NCBI GenBank assembly: GCA_023935145.1
Contig: CM043700.1
Location: forward strand, 63,568,620 to 63,632,619
Length of the DNA: 64,000 bases
Reading direction: 5' to 3'
Origin: Bretschneidera sinensis
Taxonomy: Eukaryota > Streptophyta > Magnoliopsida > Brassicales > Akaniaceae
Part shown: in pieces, positions 58,001 through 64,000 of the stretch
Position numbering within the stretch: the first letter of the stretch is position 1
How the letters are laid out: each line of letters opens with the position of its first letter
Notes under the pieces: generated by a model
What the model saw: only the letters and a program-made list of their open reading frames with translations
Databases searched by the model: none
Told to the model about the DNA's origin: nothing
Made by a program: the position numbers and the translations under genes

Positions 58001-60024
58001 CGCAAAAGAAGGAGAGACTGCCTAAACCGCAGCAGGCTCTTCCCTGGGTCATTTGCCAGCATATGATGTACAACAGCTAAGGAGCTGATATCATCAACAG
58101 AAGACCATCGATCATACAGCTGCATCCAGCAATCAGCTTCACTCAACTGCTGAACAAGAGGGTGGAGGAGCTCTACCATATGGTCGCCATGCATTTTCTC
58201 ATGAAACACCATGTAATTTGGATCCAATGTCAAAAGGGCTCGGATGTCTCTAAAAGCCCCTTCATAATCCTCCATGGCAATTGAAATCCAAGCTCGCAGC
58301 TCAAGGCAGTCAGGAGAGGCCTTGAAACCAATTATTTTATTGATTTCTGAGATGGCCGCTCCAAATTGGTCCTCCTCCACCATCGAAGCAGCCCGATACT
58401 TGTATGGGAAAGAAAGAGTGGGATCCAATTCAGTAGCAATGGCCAAATCCATCATCTTCTCCTTCCCAATACAATACAAAGAACGCTCCTGATACATCCA
58501 GCCAAGTGGAGTGTAATCTGAAATGAGAGAGTTCATCAGCTTGTATGCTGTATATCTATGGCCACGCTTGAACTTGGTCCTCGCAACACCCACTAATGAA
58601 TAAATATGACCAGCCTCAACTGCTGCTTGGAACCAACGCTGGGCATCTTTAGACTCTTTTCTCTCAAGCATCACAACACCTAATTGATGATATGCAAGCT
58701 GTTTCTGCCAACTTTCTGTCGCGCACTCCCCCAACCTCTCCAGGAGCATCACAGTAGTATTCGATTTCGTGTCTTCCGCGATAGCAACCTGACTCAAGAA
58801 GTAATACAACAAAAATGATGCCTGCCCAACCAGGGCCAATCTTTCTCTAGCCTCAGAACTACAAAAAATTCTCATCACATTAGGATTGTGCATTGAACTC
58901 GGGAGCTCTCTCAAAAATACCTGCAAGCAAGCTGCCACAAGGAGATACGCAGTCTCCTCCAGTCCATACTCAATCAACAACATTGCATCCTCCATGTAAC
59001 AAATCAGAGACGCCAAATAAGCATCGCAAGCAGACTTCATTTCATCGCAACAAAACTTGTTTGCCAATGAAAGAATCTCCAAAACAATATTGGGTTCAAA
59101 AGAACCTAACCTCTTTGTCCTGCTAAATTCTTCTGCAACTCTCATCCCCTCCACTGAAATCCCATTCTGGGTAAAATTTATCTTCTCTCTTTTTGACTCC
59201 TTGAAGCTACCATACAACATTTCTTTAAAGGGTCTGGATAACGAGGCAATCTTGTACCTTACACACCTAATCTCATCATCTCCAATACAAAATGACATAT
59301 CCCCGTATTCCTCAGAAGTAGAACATTCCTCATCTCTCATCGAAACATCCTCATTAGATTCCCCTCGGGGAGTTTTAGAACACACGCACGGGTCATAAGC
59401 GGATTCCGGATCGTACCCGGGAACCATAGAAGCTTCAGGGCATTCAAGGTTCCTTCCACAACAATCCATCGAACTTGTGCCAATAAGCTCATCCTCCCTC
59501 CTCTCAAACCTTAACCAAGCGGCCAGCACAATCTTCGAGTGCACGTCAACAGCGTGCTGCCTGGCGGACCGGAGGCTCCTCCGTAACAGCTTCGGATCGG
59601 ATATGCCCCAGAATATCGCGCATTGCTCCAGGTAAACTCCTGATTTCTCAAATTGTGGGCAATTTTCAATCCTACGGTATACGTCAGCTAGCTTCTCGAC
59701 GAAATCAACGGATATAAGGCATGGTTCGATCTGGGGCTCGAGAAGATCGGTGACTGGGAGTCCATATGGGAGGAGGGTCTCGGGGACAACAACAGCAGGG
59801 GTCTGGTTAGGGGCTTGATACTTTCGAACCGATTTCGATCGAATGGAATTAACCCTGAGGTGGTCTTGTAGGTGGTGGCGGAGCTTATCACCGACTCCCC
59901 CTCCACAACCGGAGGGTGGCGCCGGTTGTGGTTGCCCAGATGGATTAAGGGCATAGACCTGGGTGCCTTTACAGCCATCTATCAGCTTTAAACTACGCAT
60001 TGTAGTGAATATATTGTGCTGCAT
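53017..60024 (-). CDS. ETO1: ETO1-type BTB/TPR protein, ethylene-biosynthesis regulator (4 exons)
   Basis: Exons on the minus strand: 60024-58001, 56959-56668, 56581-56272 and 53261-53017, all with GT-AG borders and matching phases; the joined product is 956 residues. ETO1 is the substrate adaptor of a CUL3 ubiquitin ligase that binds type-2 ACC synthases and sends them for degradation, limiting ethylene production. Visible: N-terminal MQHNIFTTMRSLK and GCKGTQVYALNP as in ETO1, a BTB domain around residues 238-342 (MSFCIGDDEIRC onward), then tetratricopeptide-like helical repeats to the end, the last in exon 4 (AELTRAIVFKPDLQLLHLRA). Length and N-terminus fit ETO1 (951 in Arabidopsis) better than the shorter EOL paralogues. 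Intron 3 is 3.0 kb and carries a retroelement. No damage seen. Confidence 0.93.
54766..55814 (+). mobile_element. TRIM retrotransposon in ETO1 intron 3, perfect TSD TATAA
   Basis: LTRs at 54766-54932 (167 bp) and 55611-55814 (204 bp) share TGTTGAG, TCCTAATTAGG, AAGTCTATATATA and end GATTTCAACA. TATAA flanks both sides (54761-54765 and 55815-55819). The PBS TGGTATTAGAACTC (54933-54946) is a variant Met-tRNA site and the PPT CTTGAGGGGG (55601-55610) abuts the 3' LTR. The 0.68-kb interior encodes nothing. It lies opposite to the ETO1 transcript. Confidence 0.85.
54987..55023. repeat. (TA)n microsatellite, about 18 units
   Basis: Uninterrupted TA run just inside the TRIM interior. Confidence 0.9.
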
Positions 60025-60520
60025 CTTTTAATTAATTATCCAAAACCCTCAAAAAAAATTTCCCCAAAAATGAAAATTTAATAAATGAAAGAAAGATCTG
60101 AATAAATAAGGAAATGAGTATTGAAGAAAACGAATAAAATTTTTACCTTCAGGACCTGCATACGCCACCTCTTCGATTACGGCCAAAAAGGAAAACAAAG
60201 CAATGGGCGATTGTGTTGCAGGCTAATGGAGAAACGAAAAATGCTTCGATTTTCCCCTTCTGTTTTTGTTCCAACAGAGGAAATGGAGAGAGGGATTGTA
60301 ATGGATTAATTGTCAGAAATATGATTAAGTTGGCCGCAAACCAGATGTTGAAGTGGAGGTGGCCGTTGAAACGGCCACTCTCTTCGGCTCTCTCAATTTT
60401 TCTTTCTTTCTTGGTTTCTCTCTCTAAAATGACGCCAGTTTTTTTTTCTCTCTTTATTGTATACGTGTTTTTGGAGTGTAAGTTTTGATCGAGCTTTCTA
60501 TTCTATCTCTAGTTAGGGAT
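60025..60520 (-). promoter_or_regulatory. ETO1 leader and proximal promoter
   Basis: The upstream sequence is rich in CT/GA runs (TTTCTCTCTCTAAAATGACG near 60415-60434 on the plus strand). No clear TATA box was found. A donor-like GAAG|GTAAAAAT at 60146 hints at a leader intron, but no acceptor at a reasonable distance is convincing. Confidence 0.35.
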
Positions 60521-62470
60521 TAGCCACTTTGGAGAGAAACAATCAGAGACAATTTTCTCTCTTTTCAATTTTTCTCTGTGGTTAGGTTCCATTAATAAAA
60601 TAATAATACCGTAATGTGTAATATTTTTCTTTTTGTCATTTTTGTGTGAAAAAGAGTAGTAATATAAAAGAGTAGTAATATGTATATCATCCGATAGGAG
60701 AGGAGAGCCGTTAAAGACGGCCTGCACGCTTCTTCTAGTCTTACAAGATGCCCTTATTGTGGGCAAAAAACTGTGTCTCTTTCTACCTCTCTCTCTCTCT
60801 CTCTCTCAAATCTATTATTTTCGAGTCCCGCATCTATCGCACCAATCACAGCTCTCATGAACGAGGTTTTTGCTTTTTGACGCTCGCTTCAAGCGCGTGC
60901 ACTCATGCAAAGCGAAGAAAATCAAATTAACGGAGGTTCTTTTACAATACATTCAACAACCTTGTTCTATCTTTGTAAATTTAGGGTCCTTACTTTAAAG
61001 ATTTTTAAACTATGGCGTCTATCATTTAACTTTTCAAATAATAAAATTGACACTAATTTTTTTTAAATAATTTAATTAGTCATAATGTGATACCCTTTAT
61101 CAATATAATGTTTAAACTTTTCATTTTAAAATGATTGTAGATTTCAATAAATTTTATAAATCATTTAGAGATCATTTAATATATTTTTTAAAATATTTTA
61201 CTCGTGAATTATTTTTGTGATTTTTTAATGTTTAATAGTAAAAAAGAAAAAAAATATTTTCTGTATTAAAAACACTTAACTATTTTTTTTCTCATCATAG
61301 ATTTTTTTTGTATATAAAAAATCCTAATCAAAATCTTCAGTATGATAAAGATATAATAACATAAATAACTTGTGTGAAAAAAATTATATAAATAATGAAT
61401 TTTAATTACTATAATTGTGCAATTCACAACAAACTCTTGCACAAAAGTATTACAGGGTATTTCTTTTTCCTTCGCATATAACCATTTTGACTAGTTTTGA
61501 GATAATGTTGATGAGGTTTTGGTTTAGTAATCAAGACTGAGACTCTAAGACTACAAAGATATAGTTCGATTTTTATGGCGTGTGGGTAATTTTTTCAATT
61601 TATATATCAGTTATTTTCTCTCACTCTAAATGGATTGTGATAATATTTTGGTTTTGTATGAGTAGTGTGATAGTAAAATATTATATAATAATCAAATCAA
61701 TCATGTATTATTTCAATAAAAAAAATAATGGTGCTAATATTTTATTTTCAAAGTTTAAAAGTATGGTCAATTGATTAAAAAAAGATGATTTATCATTTTA
61801 CTTATAGTTAAACTAAACTGTAAAATATATGGAGATGTTTAGGTTTATATTTAAACTAATTTAAAGCAAATTAGCTTATATTAGTTCAAAACAAAATTTA
61901 TTTTGAACTAATTTAAACTAACTTAAATATGAACCCAAACATGATCATAGAATTTTATCAATCAATGCTAATACATGTCAAAATTCACGTCTCTAGTTGC
62001 ATTCATATGCATTTAGCATGTTATTGTTTATATTAATGCGCATCAAATATATAATACAAACATATATGGAATCAATAGTACAAATGAAATTAGACAATTC
62101 AATTTAGATACACTAACTTTCAAATTTTGACTTTTATCAACAAAAAAATGCTTTTAAATTTTGAAACCGACATTTTCTTTAGGTATCCAAACAACAAGAC
62201 TAACCTAGAATTGAGATTAACATCCCATATATCTTTATCAAACAATATCTTATTTCTAAAATTTGCACAGAGCAAAGTGCACCACTCAAATTTGTTATTA
62301 GAAGTGAGACTTTTAGCTTATACCTGTTTTTTACTCGTTCTTTGATGCCTTGCATAATTTCTTATATTTTATCACTTCTTAACTTTAAACTTTAGTATAA
62401 TTTTATTTATTTTCGTTGGTTTTAGGCTTCATTGTTGTCAATAAATTTTATTTCAGATTTGAAAAAAAAA
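60521..62470. other. AT-rich intergenic stretch with a (CT)n run
   Basis: (CT)n at about 60786-60808. No gene or paired repeat apart from the fold-back element at 61835-61942. Confidence 0.45.
61835..61942. repeat. 108-bp fold-back element
   Basis: ATGTTTAGGTTTATATTTAA at the left is inverted as TTAAATATGAACCCAAACAT at the right, and the arms continue through TTAGTTCAAAA / TTTTGAACTAA, so nearly all of it can pair. No clear target duplication. Confidence 0.6.
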
Positions 62471-62479
62471 GAAGATTTT

Positions 62480-62870
62480 ATTTGAGTATACAAAGCTGCT
62501 AAAATAAAAGAGACATGGGCAGAAGTTTTGAGCAACATGTGAAGACTTAAATCTTACATCCCACATCAGTTGGAAACAGATTGCACTCATTGAGTTTCTC
62601 TATAAAAGCCTCATTGTACTTCATCTTGAAAGGGGTAGATCTCAAAGGCTTTGCTATCAAGGAGGAAGAGACTGCCAACGGTATTTTTCACTGTGCATTT
62701 TCTTCTCTTAGAAAATATGGTGAATTTGTTTATGTTGAATTTAATTTTTACCATGAACTAAATTTTCTTTATTCTAGGAAAACGATACCACATCTCAGCA
62801 TTTCAAATAATGCAACGATAATGAAAACAGATGCAGATGCATGAATGATTATGATGGAAACGTCTTCCCA
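62480..62870 (+). repeat. LTR relic related to the 4782-6167 family
   Basis: TCCCACATCAGTTGGAAACAGATTGCACT, CTCTATAAAAGCC and ATCTTGAAAGG follow the same order as TCCCACATCGGATTGGAAGC..., CCTATATAAGCCC and ATCTTGAAGGC at 5309-5445. It is diverged and lacks clear ends. Confidence 0.5.
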
Positions 62871-62955
62871 CCTGTCGACAGGTTATTATTATCTTAGACC
62901 GGCTGCCCTCTAGGTTCTTTTATTCTCATCAGACCGGCTGCCTTCCCGGTTAATT

Positions 62956-63141
62956 CCAGCATATACCAGCTGTCACGGTTTTCACTTTTCATCACAGCAT
63001 ATACTGGCTGTCATGGTTTTCACTTTTCATCCCAGCATATGTCGGCTGTCACAGTTTTTACTTTTCATCCCAGCATATACCGGCTGTCACAGTTTTTACT
63101 TTTCATCCCAGCATATACCAGCTGTCACGGTTATTTCATTA
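62956..63141 (+). repeat. 38-bp minisatellite, 5 copies
   Basis: Units begin CCAGCATATACCGGCTGTCA at about 62956, 62994, 63032, 63070 and 63108 with 1-4 changes each. The neighbouring AGACCGGCTGCCTTCCCGG motif occurs on both sides of the array (62898, 62932 and 63144). Confidence 0.9.
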
Positions 63142-63384
63142 GACCGACTGCCTTCCCGGTTCTTTTTGTTATATTATTAAATGCATATGTGCATGAACAA
63201 TGATATGAACAGTAATATAAAAACAATATAAAGATTCAAACCACTTAATTTGGCTATCCTAATTATCCACAAATTTTATATAACAAAGTTTCTTTAAAAT
63301 TTATTACATCCAATCATCCTGATTTTTATCAAATTATATAAAATTCCACTAAATTCTTCTCTTCCCAAATCACATCAAATAATC

Positions 63385-63555
63385 AATTAAAGTCTGTCAA
63401 AGATCTACTAAATTTCATCTCAAATCATCCACTAAAATTTATCAAGATCTACTAAAATTCATCTCAAATCATCCACCAAAATTTGTCAAGATCTACTAAA
63501 ATTCATCTCAAATCATCCACCAAAATTTGTCAAGATCTACTAAAATTCATCTCAC
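63385..63555 (+). repeat. 44-bp minisatellite, 3 full copies plus partials
   Basis: CAAATCATCCACYAAAATTT recurs at 63421, 63465 and 63509, each followed by TCAAGATCTACTAAAATTCATCT. A short frame across it (63483-63668) is a by-product of the repeat. Confidence 0.9.
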
Positions 63556-64000
63556 CAAAAATATTTCTATCATACCAAATTTCCTATCATACCTATAAAT
63601 CAATATTTTTTTTTTATCTATCACCCAAGCATACTTTAATATTTAAATTTAATATTATCACCAAATAATTGATTTTTATTTAGACTACTTAAAGTAAATC
63701 CAACTCACCACGTAGCACTTAAAGCTACTCATGGGCCACCTCTTTGCCTTTCCCGTTCTTCTTCGAATTTTCTCCCGATTGCTGACTACCAACACCTGAC
63801 ATAATATTGGAATTTAAATTTCTTATTATTTATTCTTTTCTCAATAAACCACACAGTTTGAAAAGAAATTCCTATTTTAACTTCCTGATGCTTTCATAAA
63901 TGTTAAAATAACATTACCTTATTACCTTCTGCTATTTTGATAGCTTCCCGAAATATTTTCGAAAATACCCTCAAAATTTTATTCCTTCCACCTTTCTTTA
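63556..64000. other. AT-rich end of window, no gene seen
   Basis: Nothing supportable. Confidence 0.4.

Noticed and set aside
58893..59398. Plus-strand frames opposite ETO1 exon 1
   Set aside because: Shadow frames, with no promoter or family signature.

Overview
This is a window of nuclear DNA from a flowering plant, most probably a eudicot; the species cannot be told from sequence alone. The evidence is three plant-type protein-coding genes with GT-AG introns, AT-rich intergenic DNA, and a dense load of Ty1/copia, Ty3/gypsy-like and miniature transposable elements. All three host genes lie on the minus strand: importin subunit beta-1 (14.5-18.4 kb), a small DUF688-family protein (37.8-38.6 kb), and an ETO1-type BTB/TPR protein that regulates ethylene synthesis (53.0-60.0 kb, four exons).

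Layout. 0-6.2 kb: a decayed minus-strand copia element whose 5' LTR is split by a 1.39-kb solo LTR with 5-bp target duplication CCCAT. 7.48-14.18 kb: a non-autonomous LTR element with gypsy-like PBS and PPT but no gag-pol. It carries an antisense gene with its own TATA box and poly(A) signal (Transposase_28-like, decayed), a 12-copy 99-bp minisatellite whose unit holds a hairpin, and a possible second antisense unit. 14.5-18.5 kb: importin beta-1, with an 87-nt in-frame intron and a 1.1-kb 5'-UTR intron. 19.7-21.7 kb: relic of a second element with the same antisense-ORF, minisatellite, LTR order. 22.6-28.9 kb: minus-strand copia element with a solo LTR in its integrase region. 28.97-30.79 kb: hAT-like element with an internal 607-bp duplication. 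31.7-35.6 kb: non-coding LTR element. 36.3-37.6 kb: MITE-like DNA. 39.1-50.4 kb: a copia element holding two later insertions, a 4.0-kb copia-type element and a 2.6-kb solo LTR. 50.4-51.3 kb: a mosaic of short LTR fragments. 51.7-52.4 kb: a hAT-type MITE just downstream of ETO1. A 1.05-kb TRIM lies in ETO1 intron 3. 60-64 kb: AT-rich DNA with two short minisatellites and an LTR relic.

The host genes do not form a functional unit. The mobile fraction shows two recurring designs. One is an antisense gene placed next to a minisatellite inside gag-pol-less elements. The other is clusters of GTCGAC-centred palindromes in the LTRs of at least two families, lying upstream of the TATA box where one can be seen. 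No wholly new system such as a defence island or biosynthetic cluster is visible.
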